From NCBI RefSeq assembly GCF_900177415.1, contig NZ_FXAF01000006.1, positions 1,264,001 through 1,328,000 on the forward strand: 64,000 bases of DNA. The letters run 5' to 3'. A model generated the notes under the pieces. The model searched no databases. It was not told the DNA's origin and was given only the letters and a program-made list of their open reading frames with translations. A program made the translations under genes and the position numbers. Origin of the DNA: Xaviernesmea oryzae. GTDB taxonomy: Bacteria; Pseudomonadota; Alphaproteobacteria; Rhizobiales; Rhizobiaceae. Shown piece by piece: positions 9,242 to 18,032 of the stretch (positions are counted from its first letter, which is position 1; each line of letters starts with the position of its first letter).

Positions 9242-10060
9242 TCAGTCCTTGATGACCGAAATGTCGGGCGCGTCGACGGCTTTCATGCCCACCACATGGT
9301 AGCCGCTGTCGGCATGATGCGTCTCGCCGGTGACGGAGCGCGAGAGGTCGGACAGCATATAGAGCCCGACATCGCCCACTTCCTCGATCGTCACGGTACG
9401 GCGCAGCGGCGCGTTGTATTCGTTCCACTTGAGGATATAGCGGAAATCGCCGATGCCGGACGCGGCGAGCGTCTTGATCGGGCCGGCGGAGATCGCGTTG
9501 ACGCGGATATTCTTCGGGCCGAGGTCGACGGCGAGATATTTCACGCTCGCTTCGAGCGCGGCCTTGGCGACGCCCATGACGTTATAGTTCGGCATGACCT
9601 TTTCCGCGCCGTAATAGGTCAGCGTCAGCATCGAGCCGCCGTCGGTCATCAGCTTCTCCGCCCGCCGCGCGACGGAGGTGAAGGAATAGACCGAAATCTG
9701 CATGGTCTTGGCGAAATTGTCGGGCGAGGTGTCGATATAGCGGCCGGTCAGCTCGTCCTTGTCGGAAAAGCCGATCGCATGCACGAGGAAATCGATCTTG
9801 CCCCAGTGCCTTTCGAGATTTTCGAAAACCGCATCGACGGTCGATTCGTCGGCGACATCGCAATGGCCGGCCATATAGGCGCCGAGTTCGGCGGCCAACG
9901 GTTCGACCCGCTTCTTCAACGCGTCGCCCTGGTAAGTGAATGCGACCTCGCCGCCTTGGCTGTGAATGGCCTTGGCAATGCCCCATGCGATGGAACGGTT
10001 GTTGGCAACGCCCATGATGACGCCACGTTTGCCTGCCATGAGGCCGGAAGCCTGAACCAT
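9242..10060 (-). CDS. fabI: Enoyl-[acyl-carrier-protein] reductase (NADH) FabI
   Basis: This 272-residue enzyme catalyses the last reduction of each fatty-acid elongation cycle in the cytoplasm. Seen are the cofactor-binding GVANNRSIAWGIAKA near residue 15, where FabI proteins carry a variant Rossmann motif, and the catalytic Y-x6-K in YNVMGVAK near residue 158. The C-terminal THHADSGYHVVGMKAVDAP block is also typical. I chose the ATG at 10060, giving MVQASGLMAGKRGVIMG, because the reading frame upstream adds 25 residues that do not belong to the family. It is followed closely by the histidine phosphatase gene. Confidence 0.95.
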   Translation of the reverse strand: MVQASGLMAGKRGVIMGVANNRSIAWGIAKAIHSQGGEVAFTYQGDALKKRVEPLAAELGAYMAGHCDVADESTVDAVFENLERHWGKIDFLVHAIGFSDKDELTGRYIDTSPDNFAKTMQISVYSFTSVARRAEKLMTDGGSMLTLTYYGAEKVMPNYNVMGVAKAALEASVKYLAVDLGPKNIRVNAISAGPIKTLAASGIGDFRYILKWNEYNAPLRRTVTIEEVGDVGLYMLSDLSRSVTGETHHADSGYHVVGMKAVDAPDISVIKD

Positions 10061-10210
10061 ACATAGTCCCCTGAAACTTAGACGAATGTTGCCTATGACA
10101 TAGGCAGCCCAAGGGTTCAAGCTGGCTTCATTCATCTCGTGTTAGAGGTCGTAACAAAGGGTGCGCGCCGGTGAAAACCGACGCATAACTGTCATATTCG
10201 GCCGTTTTCC

Positions 10211-11296
10211 TCAGACATAAAGCCCGTGGCGCATGTGCCGCATGAGGTCCGTGACCTTCTCGTTCGGCTTTTCCCACAGAATAATCCTGAGCTCGATGAC
10301 GAGATCGCCGCGGCCGCCGGCATCGTCGAAAAGGCCGAGACCGCCGAGGCGGATCGTCTGGTCGGAGCCGGACCATGGCGGAATGGTGATGCTGCGGTTG
10401 CCCTCCGGCGTCTCCATCGCCGCCTCGGCGCCGAGCACCGCATCTTCCAGCGAGATCGGCAGGGTCGCGTGGAGGTTGAACCCTTCGACCCGGTAATTGG
10501 CGTCGCGGGCGATCTTGAGCGTGACCAGAAGATCGCCGGCCTTCATGCCGGGAACCTTGAGGCCCTGGCCCTTGAGCCGCACGACGTGCCCTTCCGTCAT
10601 GCCCTTTTCCAGGACGAAGCGCACCTCGCGCTCGTCCGCCAGCTTGAGGGTGATCCAGCTCTGCTTCAGCAGGTCCTCGATGGTGACAGCCGCATCGATG
10701 GAAAGGTCCGGCGCCTTTTCGGGAACCGGCGCGGTGCCGCGCAGCCGGCGCACCAGCGAGGTGACGAGATCGATCGCCATGGCCGGCAGCGGAGGCTTCT
10801 CTCCCATGGGATCGGCCTTTGCCGCTTCGGCAGAATCGCCGGCGGTGTGTGTCTGGGCCTTCGTCTGGCCTTGGGCTTTCGCCTGTTCGGCTGCGGCGGC
10901 TCCGAAAATGCGTTCGATCACGTCTTCCGGCGTCTCTCCGGCGTTACCCGACGGCCCCTGGGCCTGGCCGCGCTGCGCATTGGCGCGCGCCAGTTCCTCC
11001 ATGACCTTTTCGGCATTCGCCTTGGCGGCCTTGGCGCGTTCGGCCGCTTCCCGTGCGGCCTGGCGCTGCTGCATGATGGTCTGCTGCATTTCGGCGGCGC
11101 GGTCGTAGCGCTTGCGGCGCTCCGGGTCCTTCAGGACCTCGTAGGCCTGGCCGACCTCCGCAAAACGGCTCGCCGCGGAAGGATCGCCCTGATTGTGGTC
11201 GGGATGGGCGGTCTTCGCCTTGGCGCGCCAGGCCGCCTTGATCTCGTCGGCGTCGGCATTGTGCTTTACGCCGAGAACGGAATAGGGATCACGCAT
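10211..11296 (-). CDS. DnaJ-like co-chaperone without zinc finger (CbpA-type)
   Basis: This 361-residue protein begins with a J domain (MRDPYSVLGVKHNADADEI), with the HPD tripeptide at residues 31-33 that stimulates DnaK. A charged Ala/Lys/Gln-rich linker follows at about 70-190. The rest is the beta-rich substrate-binding region of DnaJ proteins (GQGLKVPGMKAGDLLVTLKI). The four CxxCxGxG zinc repeats of true DnaJ are absent, so this is a CbpA-like rather than DnaJ protein. The linker is unusually long for CbpA. It stands alone between fabI and a lipoprotein gene, both also leftward. Confidence 0.9.
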   Translation of the reverse strand: MRDPYSVLGVKHNADADEIKAAWRAKAKTAHPDHNQGDPSAASRFAEVGQAYEVLKDPERRKRYDRAAEMQQTIMQQRQAAREAAERAKAAKANAEKVMEELARANAQRGQAQGPSGNAGETPEDVIERIFGAAAAEQAKAQGQTKAQTHTAGDSAEAAKADPMGEKPPLPAMAIDLVTSLVRRLRGTAPVPEKAPDLSIDAAVTIEDLLKQSWITLKLADEREVRFVLEKGMTEGHVVRLKGQGLKVPGMKAGDLLVTLKIARDANYRVEGFNLHATLPISLEDAVLGAEAAMETPEGNRSITIPPWSGSDQTIRLGGLGLFDDAGGRGDLVIELRIILWEKPNEKVTDLMRHMRHGLYV

Positions 11297-11594
11297 TGTG
11301 GGACCACCGGTTACCTGAAACGGCGGGCCTCGCTCGATCCTTGGCCCCTCCGATACGCGTCACAACTCGACAGCAGCCCACCGGTTCCTCATGATCGGCG
11401 GGCGGTCCGTCTGCTCGCGAAAAACCTAGGTCAGAACTCCTGAATCAGGAGTTACGTCGAAAGGCTCAGCACTCGTTAAGGTAAAGAAAGCGTTTAGAGA
11501 CCGATTCCTAAGGGTGCGGAAACGGTTTTACCGCCCGAGATTGCATCGAAAAGAGGGGATGCGCTTCTGCTTTTTCGGAGAAGAGGGGCGAGCC
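11297..11594. other. Intergenic region with a short perfect dyad
   Basis: This gap lies upstream of the DnaJ-like gene and downstream of the lipoprotein gene. It contains AACTCCTG-AAT-CAGGAGTT at 11435-11453, a perfect 8-bp inverted repeat with a 3-base loop that includes a GANTC methylation site. It has no U-tract, so it is more likely an operator or processing site than a terminator. I see nothing else in the gap. Confidence 0.4.
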
Positions 11595-12044
11595 CTATTG
11601 CCTGTCGAAGGCGGTCAGCATCCAGTCGCCGCTGTTGGTCAGGCAGGCCTGGCCGGAAAACATCGCGATGCCTTCGTAGGAATGCCGCGTGGTCATGAAG
11701 TCGCGGCAGATATGCCCCTCGTTGCGGGCTTCGCGGATCTGCGAGACGACGCCGGCGCTGCCGGTCGCGGTATTCGCCCAGGGAAGGGAGGCGTTTCCGA
11801 GCCTTTCGAGATCGGCGGAGGTGACGGCGTTGCGCACCGTCGTTTCGTCGGAAAGCGTCGCACCCGTGTGCTGCGGCGCGCCGGGCACGGTGCCGGTCGA
11901 GATGTTGCGGTCGATCTTTTCCGCACTGCCGAAGAGATCCAGGCTGCTGGTGCAGCCGGCAAGCGAAAGGCCGACAAGGCAGACGGCGGCGCGCCTGCCG
12001 AGCAAAAGTAATCCCTTTGTGCGGCTTTTCGACTTTGCTATCAC
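11595..12044 (-). CDS. Outer-membrane lipoprotein, RT0821/Lpp0805-type surface antigen-like
   Basis: This protein of about 149 residues has a lipoprotein signal ending in the lipobox LAGC (VGLSLAGCTSS). The mature part ends with EGHICRDFMTTRHSYEGIAMFSGQACLTNSGDWML, whose paired cysteines and Trp near the C terminus resemble alphaproteobacterial surface-antigen proteins. I place the start at a GTG (12044) preceded by AGGAAA. A longer frame from 12086 would leave only 24 bases for two divergent promoters with pdxH. It is probably anchored in the outer membrane. The function is unknown and the family call is by resemblance only. Confidence 0.72.
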   Translation of the reverse strand: MIAKSKSRTKGLLLLGRRAAVCLVGLSLAGCTSSLDLFGSAEKIDRNISTGTVPGAPQHTGATLSDETTVRNAVTSADLERLGNASLPWANTATGSAGVVSQIREARNEGHICRDFMTTRHSYEGIAMFSGQACLTNSGDWMLTAFDRQ

Positions 12045-12110
12045 GTCCACTAGTTTCCTGTCCGTCAACGAGTCACGGGCAATCATCAGATTGGGAGTAT
12101 TTTAGTCAAT

Positions 12111-12731
12111 ATGTCTGAAGGCGGGTTAACAAGTGGTGACTTCACCGAAGAGAACGAGCCCTTCGCGCTGTTCGGCGCCTGGCTGAAGGAGGCGGAGCGC
12201 ACCGAGCCCAACGATCCGAACGCGGTGGCGCTGGCGACCGTCGACGAGCACGGCATGCCGAACGTCCGGATGGTTCTCCTGAAGGGCTATGACGAGCACG
12301 GCTTCGTCTTCTACACGAATTTCGAAAGCCAAAAGGGCCGCGAGATCCTCGGCCAGAAGAAGGCGGCCATGTGCTTCCACTGGAAATCGCTGCGCCGTCA
12401 GGTGCGCCTGCGCGGCGAGGTGGAGGTGGTGAGCGACGCGGAAGCTGACGCCTATTACGCGTCCCGTGCCCGCGGCAGCCGGATCGGCGCCTGGGCCTCG
12501 AAACAGTCCCGGCCTCTGGAAGGCCGCTTCGCGCTCGAAAAGGCGGTGGCCGAATATACCGCCCGCTACGCGATCGGCGAGATTCCCCGTCCGCCTTACT
12601 GGTCCGGCTTCCGCATCAAGCCGGTCTCGATCGAGTTCTGGCACGACCGCCAGTTCCGCCTGCACGACCGCATCGAGTTCCGCCGCGCGGTCCCGGATGG
12701 CCCATGGGAGAAGGTCAGGATGTATCCTTGA
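12111..12731 (+). CDS. pdxH: Pyridoxamine 5'-phosphate oxidase
   Basis: This 206-residue FMN enzyme oxidises pyridoxine or pyridoxamine 5'-phosphate to pyridoxal 5'-phosphate, the last step of vitamin B6 synthesis and salvage. Seen are the FMN-binding [20 protein letters not shown] segment near residue 51, [11 protein letters not shown] near 122, and the C-terminal block [18 protein letters not shown] with the closing RMYP. The length is close to the usual 210-220. The gene is divergent from the lipoprotein gene and converges on the polysaccharide deacetylase gene with a gap of only 15 bases. Confidence 0.96.
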   Translation: MSEGGLTSGDFTEENEPFALFGAWLKEAERTEPNDPNAVALATVDEHGMPNVRMVLLKGYDEHGFVFYTNFESQKGREILGQKKAAMCFHWKSLRRQVRLRGEVEVVSDAEADAYYASRARGSRIGAWASKQSRPLEGRFALEKAVAEYTARYAIGEIPRPPYWSGFRIKPVSIEFWHDRQFRLHDRIEFRRAVPDGPWEKVRMYP

Positions 12732-12746
12732 GACGCATGCCGCCCG

Positions 12747-13823
12747 TCACCGCCCGATCGAGAAAGGGATTCCCGAAGCCAGCGCCGAGACGTAGCGCGG
12801 TTGCTGGTAATAACCGTTGAGCGAGATGCGCGGCAGGCCGGTAAGCCGGCTGGCGTGTTTTTCGCAAAGCGTGCCGGGCTGCGTCGTCACCGCGACCGAG
12901 AAGCCGAGCTCTTTGGCGATCGTCATGTCGCGTTCGGAAACGGCCTGCTGCGTGCCGTAGGGGTAGGCGAGCGATCGCGGCCGCTCGCCGGTCAGCATTT
13001 CCACATAATCCGCCGATTGCCGCATTTCCTCGCGCGCCTCTTCTGGCGAAAGGCGGGCGACCGCACGGTGGCTTATGGTATGGGCGCCGAGAGACGCCAG
13101 CGGATGCGCTGAGAGCGCTCTGAGCTCCTGCGCGTCCATGGTGAGGTCGGCGGTGATCTTCAGCGGATCGACGCCGTGCTTCTTCGCCATCGCATCGATG
13201 CGGGAGACGGCGCTCGCCTCGTCGGTCGTTCCGACGTAGTGGGAGATGCGGTCGAAGGCGTCGAACTTTCGGGCTTCGGAGGTCAGGTCCATCAGCTCGG
13301 GCCCGTCGCCGAAGTCGAAGGTGACTTCAGGCGCCTGCCCGAGCAGTTCCGCAAGCGTCTCCCACCAGAGCGAATGGGTGCGCTCCGCAAACCCGCGGGT
13401 CACGAAGATCGTGAAGGGGGCGTTGTGGCGCTCGAAAACGGGCAGCGCATAGGCGGCGTTGTTCCTGTAGCCGTCGTCGAGCGTGAAGGCGGCGAAGGGC
13501 CGCTTCGACGGTTTGGCGAGGCGCGCCGGGACTTCCGCCAGGGGCACGAATTCGTAGCCTTCCGCGGAAAGCCGCTCGATCGCCTCGCTCAGGAAATCCG
13601 GCGTGACCTCCAGATGGGCGCTGGGTTGCAGGGGACGGCTCTTCTTCGGCCGGACATGGTGAAGGGTGAAGATCGCGCCGCGGCCGCGCGCATTCGCCAT
13701 CATGCCGGCGCGTGCCAGGGCGGCGGCCATGTCGAGCCCGCCCGCGACCAGACGGCGCTTGACGTCGCGGCGCCAGAGCGCCTGCAGCCTCTCCTTGGTG
13801 TTCCCCACAGCGATCACGCCCAC
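12747..13823 (-). CDS. Polysaccharide deacetylase (NodB-type) family protein
   Basis: This 358-residue protein has the NodB homology core. TLDDGYRNN near residue 115 corresponds to the metal-binding TFDDG motif, and GAHTISHRAVARLSPEE near residue 245 matches the HxxxH metal ligands. RSLAYPYGT near 285 is a third family motif. Such enzymes remove acetyl groups from cell-surface polysaccharides, chitin-like oligomers or peptidoglycan using a divalent metal. There is no clear signal peptide, so secretion is uncertain. The substrate cannot be told. Its 3' end is 15 bases from pdxH, tail to tail. Confidence 0.88.
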   Translation of the reverse strand: MGVIAVGNTKERLQALWRRDVKRRLVAGGLDMAAALARAGMMANARGRGAIFTLHHVRPKKSRPLQPSAHLEVTPDFLSEAIERLSAEGYEFVPLAEVPARLAKPSKRPFAAFTLDDGYRNNAAYALPVFERHNAPFTIFVTRGFAERTHSLWWETLAELLGQAPEVTFDFGDGPELMDLTSEARKFDAFDRISHYVGTTDEASAVSRIDAMAKKHGVDPLKITADLTMDAQELRALSAHPLASLGAHTISHRAVARLSPEEAREEMRQSADYVEMLTGERPRSLAYPYGTQQAVSERDMTIAKELGFSVAVTTQPGTLCEKHASRLTGLPRISLNGYYQQPRYVSALASGIPFSIGR

Positions 13824-13895
13824 GTTACTATAAAGCAGCGCGACCCTACTCCCGCACGCGTTAAGCCTTGCTGAAGAAACGCGGGCAGAATCCGG

Positions 13896-14687
13896 TCAGG
13901 GCCGCAGCGTGTCGAAGAGGGGAAGCCCAACGATCGCCGCCATCGCGATGAGCAGGAAGCAGATGCGCCGGAAGGTGCCTTCGGAGGCGACGCCGAAAAG
14001 ACGCGAGCCAAGGAAGAGGCCGACGCCGTAGCCGGGCCCGGCGATCAGCGCGAGTGCCAGCACTTCAAGCGTCAGCAGGTGGCCGACCACGTAGGAAACC
14101 GCCGAGATGACGGTGGCCAGCGCAAAATAGAGGATCAGATTTGCCCTGACCGTCAGCGGCGGGATCGCGCCGCCCAGCCAGTAGGCGACGATCGGCGGGC
14201 CGGAAAGCTGGGTGGCACCGCCGAACAGTCCGGCGATCGCCCCGACCACGACCGTCAGCCAGGTCTTCGGCGTCCCGTGGTAACGCCACCCGGAAATCAG
14301 GAAGGCGAGCAGGCCGAGCACGACGATGGAGATGAGCCAGCGCAGCGCCGTCGGCTCGATGACCGCAAGCAGCGCCGTGCCGGCCGGCACGCCGACGAGG
14401 GCTCCGACGAGCATCGTGCCCACCTCCCGCCGGTTGGCGCGCCGCCAGCCTTCCGGCAGCATGCCGAGCGTCGTAATCCCGTCGATGACCAGCAGCAGGG
14501 CAGGGGCGATTTTCGGGCCGACCGCCGCGCCAGCGAGAGGCACGAAGATCAGGGCGCCGCCGAAACCGGAAAACCCGCGCGCCAGCCCCGCGATCACCGC
14601 CGCGAAGAACATGAAGGCGAGTTCGGGCAGCCCGTGCCCGGGAAGCAGGGTTCCCACGAAGGTGGAAAGCGGATTTTGGGAGTCCAT
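13896..14687 (-). CDS. TauE/SafE (TSUP) family membrane transporter
   Basis: This is an approximately 263-residue integral membrane protein with about eight hydrophobic segments, among them FMFFAAVIAGLARGFSGFGGAL near the N terminus and WLTVVVGAIAGLFGGATQLSGPP in the middle. The repeated GxxxGFxG(G/A) pattern is typical of the TauE/SafE family, which exports sulfite, sulfonates or related organic anions across the inner membrane. I chose the ATG at 14687; a TTG at 14756 would add a hydrophilic 23-residue stretch. The neighbours do not hint at the substrate. Confidence 0.87.
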   Translation of the reverse strand: MDSQNPLSTFVGTLLPGHGLPELAFMFFAAVIAGLARGFSGFGGALIFVPLAGAAVGPKIAPALLLVIDGITTLGMLPEGWRRANRREVGTMLVGALVGVPAGTALLAVIEPTALRWLISIVVLGLLAFLISGWRYHGTPKTWLTVVVGAIAGLFGGATQLSGPPIVAYWLGGAIPPLTVRANLILYFALATVISAVSYVVGHLLTLEVLALALIAGPGYGVGLFLGSRLFGVASEGTFRRICFLLIAMAAIVGLPLFDTLRP

Positions 14688-14814
14688 GGAGAGGCCGTGC
14701 GGGGGATTCGAGCGATGGTCCGCACCTGGCGGGATTTGGTCTGCGCTGTCAAGCAAACGCTCTGGACAGCAGCCTGGGAATCATCGTTTCCTGTGGAAAC
14801 AAAAGGAGAACGAT

Positions 14815-15129
14815 ATGCTGGAGAGATTGGCCGGGCAGTTCGAGGCCGCATCCGCCGCCTATGCAGAAACCCACGGCATCGCCCGCGACCCCGACTGGTT
14901 TCTCCTGAAACTTCAGGAGGAGATGGGAGAGCTAACCCAGGCCTGGAACCGCAAGACCGGCCGCGGCCGGAAGAAGGGGCGGAGCGAGGAGGAGCTTGCG
15001 CGTGATCTTGCCGACGAGACCGCCGATCTGCTTGGCCATATCCTGCTTTTCGCCCGCAACAACGGGATCGATCTTGCCGCGGCGATCGAGCGGAAGTGGC
15101 TTTTCAGGCCGTTCGGCGATTCAACGTGA
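14815..15129 (+). CDS. MazG-like nucleotide pyrophosphohydrolase
   Basis: This is a 104-residue all-alpha protein. It has the metal-binding ExxE pair in LQEEMGELTQAW (residues 35-39) and a second acidic motif DETADLLG (residues 67-71), the signature of the MazG/phosphoribosyl-ATP pyrophosphohydrolase superfamily. These enzymes cleave nucleoside triphosphates to monophosphates and remove damaged nucleotides. An AAGGAG ribosome-binding site lies about 7 bases before the ATG at 14815, which decides the start over longer in-frame options. It is divergent from the TauE-type gene; a repeat element follows 27 bases after its stop. Confidence 0.85.
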   Translation: MLERLAGQFEAASAAYAETHGIARDPDWFLLKLQEEMGELTQAWNRKTGRGRKKGRSEEELARDLADETADLLGHILLFARNNGIDLAAAIERKWLFRPFGDST

Positions 15130-15156
15130 ATTGGCCCTAGTAGTAGCTTGCGTGGC

Positions 15157-15348
15157 TTCACCCCCCTCTGCCCTGCCGGGCATCTCCCCCACAAGGGGGG
15201 AGATCGGCAAGAAGCACAGGCTTCCCAAATCATTAGCGGTGTTGAACCTGGCTCCGGTGATCTCAAACCTGTGTTGGGAGTAAGAGCTTGCTACTATCCG
15301 ATCTCCCCCCTTGTGGGGGAGATGCCCGGCAGGGCAGAGGGGGGTGAA
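15157..15348. repeat. Long inverted-repeat element, family 1, copy A
   Basis: The arms at 15157-15207 and 15298-15348 are perfect 51-base inverted copies around a 90-base centre. Each arm also folds on itself into two hairpins: TGCCC-TGCC-GGGCA and ATCTCCCCC-ACAAG-GGGGGAGAT. The same 46-base core recurs at 25715-25888 and 52421-52592. It contains no reading frame of its own and fills the gap between the MazG-like gene and the convergent tldD gene. The form recalls REP doublets (REPINs) or a small MITE; no transposase is in the window. Confidence 0.9.
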
Positions 15349-15369
15349 GCGCCCCGTTATAGCATAGGG

Positions 15370-16785
15370 CTACGCCCTCGTGCCGCCCACCGTCACCTGG
15401 TCCATCCGCAGATGCGGCTGGCCGACGCCGACCGGCACCCATTGGCCGGCCTTGCCGCAATTGCCGATGCCGGTGTCGAGCTTCGTGTCGTTGCCGACCA
15501 TCGAGACCCGCTTCATCGCCTCCGGGCCGTTGCCGATCAGCATGGCGCCCTTGATCGCCGGGCCGATCTTGCCGTTCTCGATCATGTAGGCCTCGGTGCA
15601 GCCGAACACGAACTTGCCGGACGTGATGTCCACCTGGCCGCCGCCGAAGGAGACGGCATAGATGCCCTTCTTCACCGAGGCGATGATCTCTTCCGGCGTC
15701 TTGGTCCCGCCGAGCATATAGGTGTTCGTCATGCGCGGCATGGGCACATAGGCATAGCCCTGCCGGCGGCCGTTGCCGGTCGGCTTCATGCCCATCAGCC
15801 GGGCGTTCTGGCGGTCCTGCATGTAGCCGACGAGCTTGCCGTCCTCGATCAGCACGTTATAGGCCGACGGCGTGCCCTCGTCGTCGATGGTGATCGAGCC
15901 GCGGCGATTGTCGATCGTACCGTCGTCGACGACCGTCACGCCGGGAGCGGCGACCATCTCGCCGAGGAGGCCCGCAAAGGCGGAGGTCTTCTTGCGGTTG
16001 AAGTCGCCTTCGAGCCCGTGGCCGACCGCCTCGTGCAGCATCACGCCCGGCCAGCCGGAACCGAGCACGACGTCCATCGTGCCGGCCGGTGCCTCGATGG
16101 CGGTCAGGTTGACGAGCGCCTGGCGGAGCGCCTCGTCGGCCCCGGTCTGCCAGTTGCCGTCCGTCACGAAATCGCCGAAGCCGATGCGGCCGCCGGTGCC
16201 GAAGGAGCCGGATTCCTGCCGGTCGCCGTCGCCGACGACGACGGAAATGTTGAGACGCGTCATCGGGCGGATGTCCTGCACCCGGTGGCCGTCGGCGCGC
16301 AGGATGTCGACCACCTGCCAGCTTGCCGAAACGGTGGCGGTCACCTGCCGCACCTTGTCGTCCTTGTTGCGCAGATAGGCGTCGATCTCGGTCAGGAGCT
16401 TCGCCTTCTCCTCGAAGCTCGGGGATCCGATCGGGTTCTCGTCGCCGTAATATTTCTTGTTGGTGCGCTGGGGGGCTGCCGCATAGGAGCCGGAATAGCC
16501 GGCGGTGACGGCGCGCACCGCGTCGGAGGCGCGGGAAAGCGCGGCGGCCGAAAGCTCGCCCGCATGCGCGTAGCCGACCGCCTCGCCGGCGACCGCCCGC
16601 AGGCCGAAACCCTGGTCGGTGTTGAACGAGCCGCCTTTCAGCCTTCCGTTGTCGAAGGTCAGCGATTCCGCCTGGGCATGTTCCACGAAAAGTTCGCCGT
16701 CATCGGCGCCGGAAAGCGCACCGGAAAGGATCGAGCGCAGCTTCGTCTCGTCGCAGTCGAAAAGGTTGAGAAGGTCGGTATTCAT
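15370..16785 (-). CDS. tldD: Metalloprotease TldD
   Basis: This 471-residue protein is full length for TldD, which with TldE (PmbA) forms a zinc protease that clears unfolded peptides and in some bacteria matures peptide products. The zinc site HEAVGHGLEGD lies near residue 252, a variant HExxxH motif typical of the family. Other family blocks are FVEHAQAESLTFDNGR near the N terminus and KFVFGCTEAYMIENGK near the C terminus. No tldE is visible in the window. The gene is leftward, upstream of the repeat element and downstream of the YcxB-like gene. Confidence 0.95.
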   Translation of the reverse strand: MNTDLLNLFDCDETKLRSILSGALSGADDGELFVEHAQAESLTFDNGRLKGGSFNTDQGFGLRAVAGEAVGYAHAGELSAAALSRASDAVRAVTAGYSGSYAAAPQRTNKKYYGDENPIGSPSFEEKAKLLTEIDAYLRNKDDKVRQVTATVSASWQVVDILRADGHRVQDIRPMTRLNISVVVGDGDRQESGSFGTGGRIGFGDFVTDGNWQTGADEALRQALVNLTAIEAPAGTMDVVLGSGWPGVMLHEAVGHGLEGDFNRKKTSAFAGLLGEMVAAPGVTVVDDGTIDNRRGSITIDDEGTPSAYNVLIEDGKLVGYMQDRQNARLMGMKPTGNGRRQGYAYVPMPRMTNTYMLGGTKTPEEIIASVKKGIYAVSFGGGQVDITSGKFVFGCTEAYMIENGKIGPAIKGAMLIGNGPEAMKRVSMVGNDTKLDTGIGNCGKAGQWVPVGVGQPHLRMDQVTVGGTRA

Positions 16786-16865
16786 GGAATGCTCCTTTGG
16801 GCGCTGCGGCGAAGACGCGGGCTCTCATCCGACCGATGTAGGTCCCGAAGGGGGGCTAAGCAAGC

Positions 16866-17360
16866 CTATCTTCGAACCGACCGGGCGCTCAGAAACGCCT
16901 GGACCTCTTCCGGCATGGTATCGCGCGGCAGGATGTTGAAGGCGTTCGCGCCGCTGAAGAGCATGAAGGAGCGCGGCCGCTCCCAGATTTCGGTGACGTT
17001 GCGCCACGTGAGGTTTCCGCTGCCGAGATCGGAGCTGATGCCGAAGCCTTCCGGGTCGATGGTGATGTCCGCCCGGCGGTCGGCCATGCGATTGTACCGG
17101 CCGAATGTGTTGGCGGAATGGGCGCGCCAGACGATGGCGCTGAAAATCGCCGGAAAGCAGGCGACGACGATCGCCAGGACGGCAAGCGTGAAATTGCCTT
17201 GGACGACCAGGAAAAGGCAGGCCACCACCATCAGCACCGCGGCGCCCCATTTCATTTTCTGGTCACGCACGGTGCGCTGGACGACGAAGGCGCGCACCGC
17301 GTCGCTGACGACCTCGTCGTCGAAACGAACGGGGAAGTGATGGCTGCCCTGCAATTCCAT
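16866..17360 (-). CDS. YcxB-like membrane protein
   Basis: This 164-residue protein has a hydrophilic N terminus, two adjacent membrane helices at about 37-75 (AAVLMVVACLFLVVQG and LAVLAIVVACFPAIFSAIV), and a soluble C-terminal domain. That domain has the YcxB pattern of a conserved serine/leucine stretch followed by WRNVTEIWERPRSFMLFSG, as in a PH-like fold. It is probably an inner-membrane protein of unknown function. It lies between tldD and the ialB-like gene, all on the same strand. Confidence 0.72.
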   Translation of the reverse strand: MELQGSHHFPVRFDDEVVSDAVRAFVVQRTVRDQKMKWGAAVLMVVACLFLVVQGNFTLAVLAIVVACFPAIFSAIVWRAHSANTFGRYNRMADRRADITIDPEGFGISSDLGSGNLTWRNVTEIWERPRSFMLFSGANAFNILPRDTMPEEVQAFLSARSVRR

Positions 17361-17402
17361 GAGCGTCGTCCCGGCGCCGATGTTCTCTTTATTATATGAC
17401 GT

Positions 17403-18032
17403 TCAGGGGAGGGCGTCGTAGCCTTCGCCGAAGCCGGTGAGCTCGATCGGAATCCCGACTCGGTCCTGGTCGGCGGATTCGCGCAGCGCGAAGACGGCGT
17501 TCTTGCCGGCGCGCAGGATGCGCATCAGCTCGTCGTCGATCTCGACCTCCACATAGCAGCCCTCGGAGAAGCAGCGGGTGAAATAGGCGCGGCCGATATT
17601 GTTGTTGTCGACATAGAGTTCCATGCCGTCCTTCAGGAGCACGCCGAGCGGCGCCAGGATGCGCAGGATCTTCGCCTTGCGGTCGGCCGTCTTCAGGACG
17701 ACGACCGAAAGGCCGACCTCGGGACGGTCCTCGGCGATCACGTTCTGCATCAGCGCGCATTGTTCGACGGATGCGCCGGCCGGCCGGTCGCAGATGATCG
17801 ACCACGCGCCGTGGTTCTCGCGGACATTGCCGGGCGGCTTGGGCGCCTGGGAGGGTGGCTGGGGAGACGGTTGTGGAGCCGTCACTCCCGGTGTCCCGCT
17901 CGGTTGCGGGGCAGAGCCCTGGGCCGGCTGTGGCGTCGGACGCGGAGCCGGCTGCTGCGCGAACGCCGGAAGCGACAGGACCGCCGAGAGCATCACGGCA
18001 AGGCTGGCGCGGATCAGGGAGGGACGACCCAT
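17403..18032 (-). CDS. Invasion-associated locus B (IalB) family periplasmic protein
   Basis: This 209-residue protein has a signal peptide (MGRPSLIRASLAVML, cleavage near AFAQ) and a Pro/Gln-rich linker at about 25-75. The IalB domain follows (NHGAWSIICDRPAG, KILRILAPLGVLLKDGMELYVD and YFTRCFSEGCYVE, with four cysteines). IalB was named in Bartonella, but homologues are widespread in non-pathogenic rhizobia and their function is unclear. I chose the ATG at 18032 because it begins the signal peptide. It is divergent from the cytochrome oxidase cluster. Confidence 0.88.
   Translation of the reverse strand: MGRPSLIRASLAVMLSAVLSLPAFAQQPAPRPTPQPAQGSAPQPSGTPGVTAPQPSPQPPSQAPKPPGNVRENHGAWSIICDRPAGASVEQCALMQNVIAEDRPEVGLSVVVLKTADRKAKILRILAPLGVLLKDGMELYVDNNNIGRAYFTRCFSEGCYVEVEIDDELMRILRAGKNAVFALRESADQDRVGIPIELTGFGEGYDALP

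Noticed and set aside
15157-15348. The inverted-repeat elements as simple transcription terminators or CRISPR-like repeats
   Set aside because: Copies B and C lie between same-strand genes where a terminator would cut them off, the arms are identical across copies, and repeats are paired inversions rather than regularly spaced direct repeats.
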